Assembly (NCBI GenBank): GCA_963791625.1 | Contig: CAWBTA010000006.1 | Location: 496,001-560,000, forward strand | Reading direction: 5' to 3' | Origin: JANMCE01 sp963791625 | Lineage (GTDB): Bacteria; Actinomycetota; Acidimicrobiia; Acidimicrobiales; Ilumatobacteraceae | DNA length: 64,000 nucleotides | Part shown: positions 18,737-27,866 of the stretch, in pieces | Numbering within the stretch: the first letter of the stretch is position 1 | How the letters are laid out: each line of letters starts with the position of its first letter | Notes under the pieces: model-generated | The model's input: only the letters and a program-made list of their open reading frames with translations | Databases searched by the model: none | Told to the model about the DNA's origin: nothing | Translations under genes and position numbers: made by a program

Positions 18737-20162
18737 ATGACGGATCTCACGGAATGGCTGGGTAAAGCGGTCGATAGTTTCGAAGGGTGGGCGGGGCAAT
18801 GGGGGCCGGTCGAATCACACCTGTCAACCGAGATCGACGAAGCCACGTTGGCCAAGGCGCTCGATGAGCTGTTGGAGCGGTTGCAGGGGAACTATCCGTT
18901 CTTTCATCCGCGCTATATCGGCCAGATGCTGAAGCCGCCCCATCCGGCGGCAGTTATTGGCTACCTGGCTGCGATGCTGCACAATCCGAACAACCATGCG
19001 CTCGATGGGGGAGAACCCACGAGTGTGATGGAGAAGGAACTCATCCCCGAACTCGCCAGGATGTTTCATCTGCCGACCGAGACGCTCGGACATCTCACGT
19101 CCAGCGGCACCATCGCCAACCTTGAAGCGCTCTTCATCGCCCGCGAACTGCATCCCGGCAAAGCAATTGCGTACGGCGCTGACGCGCACTACACGCATAG
19201 TCGCATGTGTCACGTGCTGGGTGTTGAGGGCATTGCCGTGCCGAGCGACACCACTGGGCGGATGGATGTCGGTGCGCTCGACGCACTCTTTACAACTGGC
19301 CGGATTGGCACCGTCGTCGTCACGTCTGGCTCGACCGGGTTGGGCATGGTGGACCGCATTGAGGAGATCGTGCCGATCGCTCAACGGCACGGCGTGCGAG
19401 TGCATGTTGACGGCGCGTACGGCGGGTTCTTCTCCATTCTTGCGTGGGCCGACTGCGACCTCGTTCCCGTGGCTTCGTTCAAAGCAATCGCCGAATGTGA
19501 CTCGGTCGTGGTCGATCCGCACAAGCACGGGCTGCAGCCCTATGGGTGCGGTGCCGTGCTGTTCCGTGATCCAACCGTCGGGCGCTTCTACCTCCACGAC
19601 TCTCCCTACACCTACTTCACCTCAGCCGAACTGCACCTCGGTGAGATCAGCCTGGAGTGCTCCCGCGCCGGTGCTGCTGCGGCCGCGCTGTGGCTGACGC
19701 GCCAGGTTGTGCCGTGGACTATGGATGGGCTGGGCGCCCGCCTCGCTGCCGGTCGAGCGCGCCGCGCAGCACTGGCGCGAGCTTCTCCGGGAGTCAGCGA
19801 GTTTAGCCCTGTTCCAGGATGCGGATTTGGACATCGTGACGTTCCTGCCCCGTCGCGGGTCCGTTGCCGAGCTCAGCGCGGCGGCCCACGGGCTCTTCCA
19901 GCGGGCTATGAATGACCCGACCGACCCGGTCTTCGTAGCCACCTACGGGGTCTCAGCCGATGCTTTGCTACTCCGTCACCCCGACCGCGTGCGGGACGTC
20001 GACACCGGCATGATTCTGCGATCGGTGCTGATGAAACCCGAAAACGAAGCCAACATCGAGCACCTTCACCGCCGCCTTGAAGAACTCCTCATGACTGAGG
20101 TGATTGCTGGTTCCGGCCAGAATTCACCCAAGAAGGAGATAACGTCCGGCCAACTCGGTTGA
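18737..20162 (+). pseudogene. Group II PLP-dependent decarboxylase, split by one base insertion
   Basis: The N-terminal 340 residues match group II amino-acid decarboxylases: NPNNHALDGGEPTSVMEKEL, the PLP Asp in VHVDGAYGG (D225) and the Schiff-base Lys in VDPHKHGLQPYG (K263). The frame then becomes meaningless near 19752, while the frame one base over continues with ERAAQHWRELL to a normal C-terminus ending at 20162. Removing one base there restores 475 codons. So this is either a sequence error or a very recent mutation. The substrate could be an aromatic or acidic amino acid; I cannot tell. It follows glcB by 18 bases. Confidence 0.8.
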
Positions 20163-20193
20163 TCGACTGTAATCAATCTGTAACATTTGAGAT

Positions 20194-20955
20194 ATGTACG
20201 GAAACGCACTCTCGGCAGCGGTTTCGGCTGCACCGCCCAGCACCCTGCACACGCTCGCCCTCATTGGCCACATTGTCGGCGTGGCATTCGGCGTGGGCGG
20301 CGCGACCGCGACGGACATGGTGTTCGTCCGTTGTCTACGTCTGCGGCACATCGATCAGACCCTTGCGACGGTGCTGGAGTTGGCGAGCAAACTGGTGACC
20401 GCCGGTCTGGTACTGCTGACCGTCAGTGGCATAGTGCTGATCCGCACCGGTACGCATACAAGCGAACGCTTCTGGGCGAAAATGGTGGTTGTCATCGTGG
20501 TCGCTGCGAACGGTGCGTGCGCCCACTGGTTCACCTTCCCGCGGCTGTCGCAGGCAATGCGAGAAGGTGAGGTTCGCCTGACCGTGCCGTTCTTGAACTC
20601 CCTGAGCGTTGCGGCCGCGGTGTCGGGTGTCTCGTGGTACTCGGCCACCATTTTAGGAACGTGGAAAACCGCCCACCTCCACCTGTTCCAATTCCTCGGC
20701 ATTTATGTCGCGCTTCTGGCTCTTGCCGTGATTGGTTCGCTACTGATCACCCCGCTGGTGTTGCGTGCGAACGTGTTCGAACCGATTGTGCTGTCGTCCG
20801 ACGACGAGGTCGCCGGGCCGTCCTTGTCGGAAGAAGTGGCTACGGGAGAACCGAGCGAGCGCAAGCGACCGCAGCTGGTCAGTGTTGCCGCGCAATTCCA
20901 CGATACGGACCAGATGACGCCAGGAATATCGGTGCGGCGGTCTGGCCTAGCCTAG
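20194..20955 (+). CDS. Polytopic membrane protein of unknown function
   Basis: The 253-residue product has about six hydrophobic segments (roughly residues 20-40, 62-82, 90-112, 128-148, 160-185 and a weaker first one) and a charged, probably cytoplasmic tail of about 60 residues. I recognise no family signature. Several His residues lie in or beside membrane segments (LHTLALIGHIVG, ACAHWF, TAHLHLF), which would allow haem or metal binding, but that is only a possibility. The gene lies 37 bases upstream of the formate dehydrogenase operon on the same strand, so a link to formate oxidation or electron transfer is worth considering. Confidence 0.6.
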   Translation: MYGNALSAAVSAAPPSTLHTLALIGHIVGVAFGVGGATATDMVFVRCLRLRHIDQTLATVLELASKLVTAGLVLLTVSGIVLIRTGTHTSERFWAKMVVVIVVAANGACAHWFTFPRLSQAMREGEVRLTVPFLNSLSVAAAVSGVSWYSATILGTWKTAHLHLFQFLGIYVALLALAVIGSLLITPLVLRANVFEPIVLSSDDEVAGPSLSEEVATGEPSERKRPQLVSVAAQFHDTDQMTPGISVRRSGLA

Positions 20956-20971
20956 AGAGACAAATGTCTCT
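20956..20971. promoter_or_regulatory. 16-bp palindrome at the head of the formate dehydrogenase genes
   Basis: AGAGACA-AA-TGTCTCT is a perfect inverted repeat directly after the stop codon of the membrane protein and 21 bases before the fdhA ATG. It could be an operator, or a small hairpin that separates the expression of the two genes. Confidence 0.45.
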
Positions 20972-20992
20972 GGGCGTGCGAGTATTGCGTCT

Positions 20993-22927
20993 ATGAAGCA
21001 GCATCGGACCACCCCGTATGTTCGTCTGACCGAGCCGCTCGTTCGAGAGAATGGCGTGCTTCGGCCCGCATCGTGGAACGAGGCGCTTGATCGTGCCGCC
21101 GCCGGGTTCGCCAACCGAGGCGAGCGTGAGGTTGGCATCTTCTCGTGCTCCAAGGCCACCAACGAGATGAACTTCATCGCCCAGAAGTTTGCGCGGGTCG
21201 CGCTGGGCACCAACAACATCGACTCCTGTAATCGAACTTGACACGCTCCTAGCGTGGTCGGTCTGGCCACAGTGTTTGGAGCAGGCGGCGGTACCAGTTC
21301 GTACGCCGAAATTGAGGACACTGACGTCATCGTCATGTGGGGCTCAAACGCGCGTGAAGCGCACCCGATTTTCTTTCACCACGTCATGGCCGGCATCCGC
21401 AACGGCGCCAAAATGTTCGTGGTCGATCCGCGTCGCACGTCTACGGCTCGTTGGGCCGATCGATGGCTGGGGCTGAACGTCGGCACCGACATTGCTTTGT
21501 CGAACACCATTGCTCGCGAAATCATCGCCGCGGGGCTGGCGAACCAGTCGTTCATCGAGAATTCCACCAGTGACTTCGAGGCGTACAAGGCGTCGGTCGA
21601 ACAATGGACCCTTGAGGTCGGTGAGTTCGTCACTGGCGTTCCCGCCGACGCCATTCGCCAACTCGCCCATGCGTACGCCAAGGCCGATCGGGCGCAGCTG
21701 TGCTGGACGCTTGGCATCACCGAGCACCACAACGGCGTCGACAACGTGCTGTCCCTCATCAACCTGGCGCTCCTGTGCGGGCACGTCGGTCGGCACGGCG
21801 CCGGGCTCAATCCGTTGCGCGGGCAGAACAACGTGCAGGGCGGCGGCGACATGGGCGCCATTCCCAACAAGTTGCCCGGTTTCCAAGACATGCTCGATGC
21901 CGACGCTCGCGCCAAGTTCGACAAGGCCTGGGGTTCCAACATCCCCGACCACTACGGCTGGCACCTCACCCAGATGTTCGAAGCAATGGGTCGCGGCGAC
22001 TTGAAGGCCGTGTATGTGCTGGGTGAGAACCCGGCCCAGTCGGAAGCCGACTCTGCGCATGCCGTGCACTTGCTCGAAGGATTGGAACACCTCGTGGTGC
22101 AGGACATGTTCCTCACCAAGACCGCGCAGTTGGCCGACGTGGTGTTGCCGGCGTCGGCGGCGTGGTGCGAAACCGAAGGCACCGTCACCAACAGCGAACG
22201 TCGTGTGCAGCGGGTACGCAAGGCACTGCAGGCGCCTGAGGGCGCTCGTGACGATGTGGAGATCATTCTGCAGTTGGCCGAACGCCTCGGCCACACGTGG
22301 GAGTACTCGTGCGCGGAGGACATCTTCAACGAGTTGCGGTCGCTGTCCCCGATGCACTTCGGTATGACCTATGCCCGGCTCGAAGCCGAAGGTGGGCTGC
22401 AGTGGCCGTGCCCGTCGCTCACTGAACTTGAGCCTACGTATCTGCACGGTCGCCTGTGGCACGAAGATCCGGCGAAGCGTGGTCGACTCGCGCCGTTCTC
22501 GGTCGTGATTGATGATCCGCCGGTCGACACACTCACCGCCGACTTCCCGTTGCGGCTCACCACCGGTCGCCGGCTCGATTCCTACAACACCGGTGTGCAG
22601 TCGGGCGGCTTCCAATCGCCCCTACGCCGTGGCGAGTCGATTGACATTGGCCCAATCGACGCGGCCCGTCTCGGTGTGGAGGTCGGCGAGTTCGTGCACG
22701 TGTCCTCCCGCCGCGGCACCATTACCGCGCCGGTCACTATCGACCCTGCGCTGCGGCCCGGTTTGGTGTTCATGTCGATGCATTTTCCTGACGAGATCGA
22801 CACCAACATCATCACCATTGAAGCCACCGACCCCAAGGCGGGAACGGCAGAGTTCAAGGCGTCGGCAGTTCGCATCGACAAGATCAGTATCGACATCGAC
22901 GCGCTGCAGCCCGTCGCAGGAGAGTAA
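20993..22927 (+). CDS. fdhA: Selenocysteine formate dehydrogenase, catalytic part of alpha subunit
   Basis: The gene reads as one 644-residue protein if the UGA at 21239-21241 is decoded as selenocysteine (Sec83). The codons before it give NNIDSCNRT and after it HAPSVVGL, matching the known NVDCCARV-Sec-HGPSVAGL active site of E. coli FdhF, and the frame does not change. Downstream are the molybdopterin dinucleotide domains, with VDPRRTSTARWAD, WTLGITEHHNGVDNV, GLNPLRGQNNVQGGGDMG and a C-terminal dinucleotide-binding domain. It lacks the usual N-terminal ferredoxin and Fe4S4 segments, which are encoded two genes downstream. It oxidises formate to CO2 at the Mo/W centre, passing electrons to the NuoEF-like subunit that starts three bases after its stop. 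No clear ribosome site precedes the ATG. Confidence 0.9.
21242..21280 (+). promoter_or_regulatory. Bacterial SECIS element after the in-frame UGA
   Basis: Twelve bases after the UGA, GUGGUC (21254-21259) pairs fully with GGCCAC (21265-21270), one pair being G-U, around the loop GGUCU. E. coli fdhF has its hairpin at almost the same distance with the loop AGGUCU. Loop Gs recognised by SelB are therefore present. The hairpin lies within coding sequence, as bacterial SECIS elements do. Confidence 0.85.
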
Positions 22928-22930
22928 GTC

Positions 22931-24739
22931 ATGGACCTTCGTTTTCCCGAGGCCGAGGCCACCTCGGCCGAGGTCGACGCGCTTGATGCGCTGCTCGGCC
23001 CCGCTGCCAGCGAAGAAGGCTGGGGCCGGGAAACCGGAGGACTCCACCAGGCACAATCGCGCCGCCATCATCTGTTGGCCGCGCTGCATGCGCTGAACGA
23101 CCGCGTCGGCTGGATCAGCCCCGGAGGGCTCGGCGAACTCTGCAAGCGCCTCGATGTTCCACCCGCCGAGGCCTACGGAGTGGCCAGTTTCTACGCGCTG
23201 TTCCCCATGCGTCCCCAGCCGCCCCGCGTCGTTCATGTGTGCACCGACCTCGCATGCCAGAACGTGGCCAAACCAATGGTCGAAGCGCTCACCGCCGAGT
23301 TCGGCGCGCCGGGCGACAGCGAAGGCGCCGTAACCTGGCTCAACAGCCCGTGCCTCGGGCTGTGCGATCGCGGGCCGGCCGTGCTTGTCACCGAAGCCGG
23401 CTCGCCCGCCATGCACGCAGCCATGGCGCCCGCGTCGATCCCAGTCGTGATTCGCGCCGCGCATGAAGGACCTTCGGCGTTACCGGCAGAGCCTGAGCCG
23501 GAGATGGCCGTACCCCAAGCGGGTGACGCCTCGCTGGTGTTGCTCAAGCGTGTCGGCAAAGTCGACCCACTTTCGCTCGATGACTATCGCGCTCATGGCG
23601 GTTATGACGCCCTGCGCAACGCCGTAGCGATGGGACCGGCTGGTGTCATCCGCGAGGTGCTCGATGCCAAGCTGGTTGGCCGGGGTGGCGCCGCGTTCCC
23701 AGCTGGCCGCAAGTGGGATGCCGTCGCGAAGCAACCGGTGCGCACCCACTACGTGATCGCGAACGCCGATGAGTCCGAACCGGGCACGTTCAAGGACCGC
23801 GTGCTGATGGAAGCCGACCCGTTCGCATTGGTGGAGGCCATGACCATCGCCGGCTACGCAACGGGCAGTGAGCAGGGCTACATCTACCTGCGCGGCGAGT
23901 ACCCACGGGCCATGCACAACCTCTCTGCGGCCATCGAGACTGCCCGACATCGGGGTTTGCTCGGTGTCGACGTGATGGGTGCGGGTTTCGCCTTCGATCT
24001 CGAAATCGTGCGCGGCGCCGGTGCCTATATCTGTGGCGAAGAGACGGCCATCTTCAACTCGATTGAGGGTTACCGCGGTGAGCCTCGCAACAAGCCGCCC
24101 TTCCCTGTTGAAGTCGGCTTGTTCGGTAAGCCGACCGTGGTCAACAACGTCGAGACGCTGGTCAACGTGCTGCCGATCTTGCTTGGCGGAGGCGCGGCCT
24201 ACGCGGCCATCGGCACTGAAGGATCAACCGGTACCAAGCTGTTCTGTATCTCTGGCAGCGTCGGTCGCCCCGGCGTGTACGAAGTGCCGTTCGGAGCAAC
24301 CCTACGTGAGCTGCTCACGCTGGCCGGGGGAGCAACGGGCAACCTGCGTGCCGTGCTCCTCGGTGGCGCAGCCGGTGGCTTCGTGCGTCCCGACGAGCTC
24401 GACCTGGTGCTCACCATTGAAGCCGCCCGCGCTGCAGGCACCACGCTCGGTTCCGGCGTGGTCATGGTGCTGGATGACAGCTTCGAGATGGGCCCCTTCC
24501 TTCGCCGCATCGCCGGGTTCTTCCGCGAAGAATCGTGCGGCCAGTGCGTACCCTGCCGGGTGGGTACGGTTCGCCAGGAGGAAGCGATCGTCCGTCTCAC
24601 CACAGGCGGCAGCCCCGAGGATGTGCAGCTACTTCGCGATGTCGGCCAGGTTATGAAAGACGCATCCATCTGTGGGCTCGGCCAGACGGCCTGGAACGCC
24701 ATTGAATCCGCCATCGACCGTCTCGGAGTTCTGCAATGA
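22931..24739 (+). CDS. fdhB: NuoE-NuoF fusion, NAD- and FMN-binding subunit of formate dehydrogenase
   Basis: The 602-residue product joins two complex-I-like modules. Residues 1-160 form the NuoE thioredoxin-like 2Fe-2S domain, with Cys 104, 109, 141 and 145. Residues about 215-600 form NuoF: the NADH-binding GRGGAAFPAGRKW, the FMN-binding GAGAYICGEETAIFNSIEG, and the 4Fe-4S ligands C536, C539, C542 and C581. It takes electrons from the formate dehydrogenase iron-sulfur chain to NAD+, or runs in reverse. It starts three bases after fdhA and overlaps the next gene by four bases, so it belongs to the same complex. Similar fusions occur in HoxF and FdsB-like subunits. Confidence 0.92.
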   Translation: MDLRFPEAEATSAEVDALDALLGPAASEEGWGRETGGLHQAQSRRHHLLAALHALNDRVGWISPGGLGELCKRLDVPPAEAYGVASFYALFPMRPQPPRVVHVCTDLACQNVAKPMVEALTAEFGAPGDSEGAVTWLNSPCLGLCDRGPAVLVTEAGSPAMHAAMAPASIPVVIRAAHEGPSALPAEPEPEMAVPQAGDASLVLLKRVGKVDPLSLDDYRAHGGYDALRNAVAMGPAGVIREVLDAKLVGRGGAAFPAGRKWDAVAKQPVRTHYVIANADESEPGTFKDRVLMEADPFALVEAMTIAGYATGSEQGYIYLRGEYPRAMHNLSAAIETARHRGLLGVDVMGAGFAFDLEIVRGAGAYICGEETAIFNSIEGYRGEPRNKPPFPVEVGLFGKPTVVNNVETLVNVLPILLGGGAAYAAIGTEGSTGTKLFCISGSVGRPGVYEVPFGATLRELLTLAGGATGNLRAVLLGGAAGGFVRPDELDLVLTIEAARAAGTTLGSGVVMVLDDSFEMGPFLRRIAGFFREESCGQCVPCRVGTVRQEEAIVRLTTGGSPEDVQLLRDVGQVMKDASICGLGQTAWNAIESAIDRLGVLQ

Positions 24740-25665
24740 CCATCACCAACGTCGGTCTGCCCAAACGCCTCGTGACCTTTACGCTCGACGGTGAAGAGGT
24801 TCGCACCGTTGAAGGCTCCACCATCCTCGACGCCTGCAAGAGCGGTGGCAAAGACATCCCCACCCTTTGCTACGGCGAGACGCTCACGCCGGTCAACGCC
24901 TGCCGCGTCTGCATGGTCGAAGTGGAAGGCAGCCGTACCCTCGTACCATCGTGCTCGCGCAAGGTTGAGCCGGGCATGGTCGTGAAGACCGACAGCGATC
25001 GGGCCAAGCATTCCCGAAAGCTCGTGCTCGAGCTGCTGGGCTCATCGGTCGATCTTTCCATCGCCCCAAACGTTGCCGGGTGGATGGAACAGTACGACGC
25101 CAAACCTGAGCGATTCGGCACGCCGGCCGCGCCCAACGAACCCGGTGCTCGTGACAACGCGAAGGCTGGCGAACATCACGCACCGCACGGCCACGAGGCC
25201 GCCACGGTCTACCAACCGGCCAAGATCGACAACGAGCTGTACGTACGGGATTACTCGAAGTGCATCCTGTGCTACAAGTGCGTCGATGCCTGCGGTGAGC
25301 AGTGGCAGGGCACCTTCGCCATCGCCGTTGCCGGTCGTGGGTTTGATGCCCACATCTCCACCGAATACGCGGTCGAGCTTCCCGACTCGGCATGCGTCTA
25401 CTGCGGTAACTGCATCGCGGTGTGCCCGACGGGCGCGCTGATTTTCAACAGCGAGTTCACGAAGCGAGCCGAGGGAACCTGGGACGAAGAAGCGCAGACC
25501 CAGACCACCACGATCTGCCCCTATTGCGGCGTCGGCTGCAACCTCACCCTGCACGTGCAGGACAACGAGATTGTGAAAGTCACGTCCCCATCCGACCATT
25601 CAGTCACCCACGGAAACCTCTGCATCAAAGGTCGCTTCGGCTTCCAACACGTCCAAAATCGGTAG
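24736..25665 (+). CDS. Detached N-terminal iron-sulfur part of formate dehydrogenase alpha subunit
   Basis: The 309 residues contain, in order, a NuoG-type 2Fe-2S ferredoxin domain (Cys 45, 56, 59, 73), two 4Fe-4S clusters (Cys 176, 179, 182, 186 and 220, 223, 226, 230) and a complete molybdopterin Fe4S4 motif CPYCGVGC...NLCIKGRFGF (Cys 261, 264, 268, 296). In the usual FdhA this continues directly into the catalytic domain; here it stops at HVQNR and that domain is the separate gene at 20993, which begins with the missing next piece (TPYVRLTEPLVRENG). So the two proteins together make one alpha subunit. ATGA overlap with the NuoEF gene supports joint synthesis. Confidence 0.9.
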   Translation: MTITNVGLPKRLVTFTLDGEEVRTVEGSTILDACKSGGKDIPTLCYGETLTPVNACRVCMVEVEGSRTLVPSCSRKVEPGMVVKTDSDRAKHSRKLVLELLGSSVDLSIAPNVAGWMEQYDAKPERFGTPAAPNEPGARDNAKAGEHHAPHGHEAATVYQPAKIDNELYVRDYSKCILCYKCVDACGEQWQGTFAIAVAGRGFDAHISTEYAVELPDSACVYCGNCIAVCPTGALIFNSEFTKRAEGTWDEEAQTQTTTICPYCGVGCNLTLHVQDNEIVKVTSPSDHSVTHGNLCIKGRFGFQHVQNR

Positions 25666-25696
25666 ATGACCGTCTCGGCCTTCTAACCTATGGCCC

Positions 25697-26653
25697 GTGG
25701 AGTTCAGGGGCCGTCTTGCTGCGTCGATGATTGCGCTTGCAATCACCGCGTCCGGGTGTGCCAAGAGCACCGACGCTGCGCCGAAAAAGTCCGTGGACAC
25801 CACCGATGTGACGGCCATGTCGGCGGAGTCGTCAGTGCCAACATCGCTCCCGCCATCGGCCGGACCACCCAGCTCAGAGACGCCTGCCGCCCCAGCCGCG
25901 AGACTGCTCGAGGCCGGGCTTGATGGAGACGATGTCACCAAACTCCAGACGCGGCTGAATGAGATCGCCTTCGATGTCCGCAAGCCCGACGGCTACTTCG
26001 GTGAGAACACGAAAAAGGCCATCTGGTCGTATCAGCAGCACGTCCTCGGACTTCCGGCAGACGAGGTCACCGGCAAAGTCACGCCGGCGTTGTTCGATCG
26101 CATCATGCAACCCCTTGACCTTGTGCCCCGTCGACCGGATGCTTCACCAACGCACGCCGAGATCGACCTGCCATCGCAAACCATGGTGGTGTATGTCGAC
26201 AACAAGGTGAAGCTCATCACCCACGTCTCCAGCGGTACTGGCGAGAAGTGGTGTGCCCAACCGCGCAACGTTCCCGATTACATCGGCGCGACCACCACGA
26301 CACTTCCCGCCGGTCGTCGCATGAGACGGGTGTGTGGCATCTCGATCACGCCTGCGGGCGTCTACAAGATCGACCGCAAGGAGAAGGGCTGGTACGACAT
26401 CCCGTTGGGGAAGGTCTACAACCCGATGTTCTTCAACGGCGGCATCGCTATCCACGGATACGAAGATGTTCCGTTCCTGCCTGCGTCACACGGCTGCGTG
26501 CGCATCCCTATGCACGTTGCCGAATACCTCGGCGACATCCTGCACACGGGTGATCAGATCTTCGTATTCGACGGCGTGAAGGAGCCCGAGGAGTACGGCA
26601 GCCCCGTCCCACCCCAGGACAAACCCGACCCCACCGATACCTCCGGCGGCTGA
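25697..26653 (+). CDS. Lipoprotein L,D-transpeptidase with peptidoglycan-binding domain
   Basis: The 318-residue product begins with a lipoprotein signal ending in ASGC (C21), followed by a Ser/Pro-rich linker, a PG_binding_1 helix bundle (about residues 75-135) and a YkuD catalytic domain. The catalytic motif IHGYEDVPFLPASHGCVRIP has its His and the nucleophile Cys at residue 267. It would make 3-3 cross-links or attach proteins in the cell wall. The GTG at 25697 gives the complete signal peptide. It is transcribed after the formate dehydrogenase genes but is probably unrelated in function. Confidence 0.9.
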   Translation: MEFRGRLAASMIALAITASGCAKSTDAAPKKSVDTTDVTAMSAESSVPTSLPPSAGPPSSETPAAPAARLLEAGLDGDDVTKLQTRLNEIAFDVRKPDGYFGENTKKAIWSYQQHVLGLPADEVTGKVTPALFDRIMQPLDLVPRRPDASPTHAEIDLPSQTMVVYVDNKVKLITHVSSGTGEKWCAQPRNVPDYIGATTTTLPAGRRMRRVCGISITPAGVYKIDRKEKGWYDIPLGKVYNPMFFNGGIAIHGYEDVPFLPASHGCVRIPMHVAEYLGDILHTGDQIFVFDGVKEPEEYGSPVPPQDKPDPTDTSGG

Positions 26654-26681
26654 GAGCAGGTCCCCACTAGGATCGGCGCTC

Positions 26682-27830
26682 GTGTCAGGCCGACGATTCA
26701 CCCTTACGTTCGGTTTGCTGACCGGGCTGGTGGCGTCGGGATATGGCGTGATGTTCACGGTGCTTGACGACTATCGACGGCTCTACGGAATTCAGGGAGC
26801 GCAACTCGGATCGATTCTGGCGATGGGGTTCTTCTCCTCGTTTGTAGCCCAGGCCTTTCTCGCCCCTATCGCCGATCGCGGCCACGCTCGGTCGATGGTG
26901 ATCGTCGGATTGCTCGGTGGCATCGTGGGTGTCCTTGGGATGGCGTTCAGCACGCACTTCATCACGCTGCTGATCTCTCGACTTGTTATGGGGCTCGGCG
27001 CAGGTATTGCCACGCCAGCCATACGACGCATCATCATTCTCGCGGCGCCCGAGGATGTGGGCCGCAATATGGGCGTCTTGCTGTCGGCCGACGTCGCCGG
27101 GTTCGCGGCCGGTCCTGCCATCTCGGCAGTACTGGTTGGTCCCTTCGGATTGCAGTCGCCTTTCCTCGTCATTGCTGCGGCCACGCTGGCGTTCATGCCG
27201 ATGGTGCTGAAGCTCCACATCGCCGAAGCAGTAGAGCCACCGAAGGAACGGTTCGCGTTCGACCTCCTGCGAATCCGGCCCTTCGTCGCCGCAGTATGCC
27301 TCGGCTGCGCGTTGTTCATGATGATCGGCACGTTCGACGCGCTCTGGGTTCTGGTGCTCGATGACCTCAAGGCCAGCGAGCTGATCAAGAACATGGGCAT
27401 CACCTTCTTCGCGTTGCCATTGATCTTCCTCGGCTCGATCGGCGGCCGCTTGTCCCAACGCCTCGGGCCCTTCCGCGTCGGCACCTACGGGCTCATGGTC
27501 GGTGCCCTGGCGATGTTCCTTTACGGACGTATGCCGAGCGGTAGCACCATGATGGCGGTCGGCGTCGTGCACTCGCTGAACGACGGCTTCACCGTAACCA
27601 GCAACGGGGTCGCAGTCGGACTTACCGTTGACCCAGCGCGGCAGGCCGGCGCACAGGGGCTGCTTGGTGGAGCACAAACCTTGGTTGCCGGGCTGACTGC
27701 GCTCGGTGCCGGTTGGCTGTATCAGCACCATGGCCGGGCGGCGGCCTACACCCTCACGTCCGCGTGCATGCTCGTTCTCATCGGCGCTGCCTTCGTGTTC
27801 GTGGGGAAGGCCTGGGGCACGAAGGGCTGA
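26682..27830 (+). CDS. MFS transporter
   Basis: The 382-residue product has about twelve membrane segments in two halves. The conserved loop between segments 2 and 3 is present as PIADRGHARS, and the LVMGLGAGIATPAIRRI region fits segment 4-5 of drug/metabolite MFS carriers. Nothing in the sequence names a substrate. The GTG start follows the L,D-transpeptidase stop by 28 bases; the downstream partner is convergent. Confidence 0.82.
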   Translation: MSGRRFTLTFGLLTGLVASGYGVMFTVLDDYRRLYGIQGAQLGSILAMGFFSSFVAQAFLAPIADRGHARSMVIVGLLGGIVGVLGMAFSTHFITLLISRLVMGLGAGIATPAIRRIIILAAPEDVGRNMGVLLSADVAGFAAGPAISAVLVGPFGLQSPFLVIAAATLAFMPMVLKLHIAEAVEPPKERFAFDLLRIRPFVAAVCLGCALFMMIGTFDALWVLVLDDLKASELIKNMGITFFALPLIFLGSIGGRLSQRLGPFRVGTYGLMVGALAMFLYGRMPSGSTMMAVGVVHSLNDGFTVTSNGVAVGLTVDPARQAGAQGLLGGAQTLVAGLTALGAGWLYQHHGRAAAYTLTSACMLVLIGAAFVFVGKAWGTKG

Positions 27831-27831
27831 G

Positions 27832-27850
27832 ACCGACGGAGCCAGTCGGT
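27832..27850. terminator. Stem-loop between convergent MFS and oxidoreductase genes
   Basis: ACCGAC pairs with GTCGGT around a 7-base loop directly after the MFS stop and before the end of the minus-strand oxidoreductase. The stem is short and no T-run follows, so this is a modest candidate for a bidirectional terminator. Confidence 0.4.
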
Positions 27851-27866
27851 GCTTCTCCGAACTTCG

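Noticed and set aside
20993..21241. A short 82-residue gene ending at UGA before fdhA
   Set aside because: The following codons continue the FdhF active site in the same frame with a SECIS, so UGA is read as selenocysteine.
21344..22615. 423-codon minus-strand frame opposite the formate dehydrogenase catalytic gene
   Set aside because: It is the antisense shadow of a conserved molybdopterin domain.
26685..27731. 348-codon minus-strand frame opposite another MFS gene
   Set aside because: High-GC third-position shadow; no start signal or motif, and the plus-strand protein is convincing.
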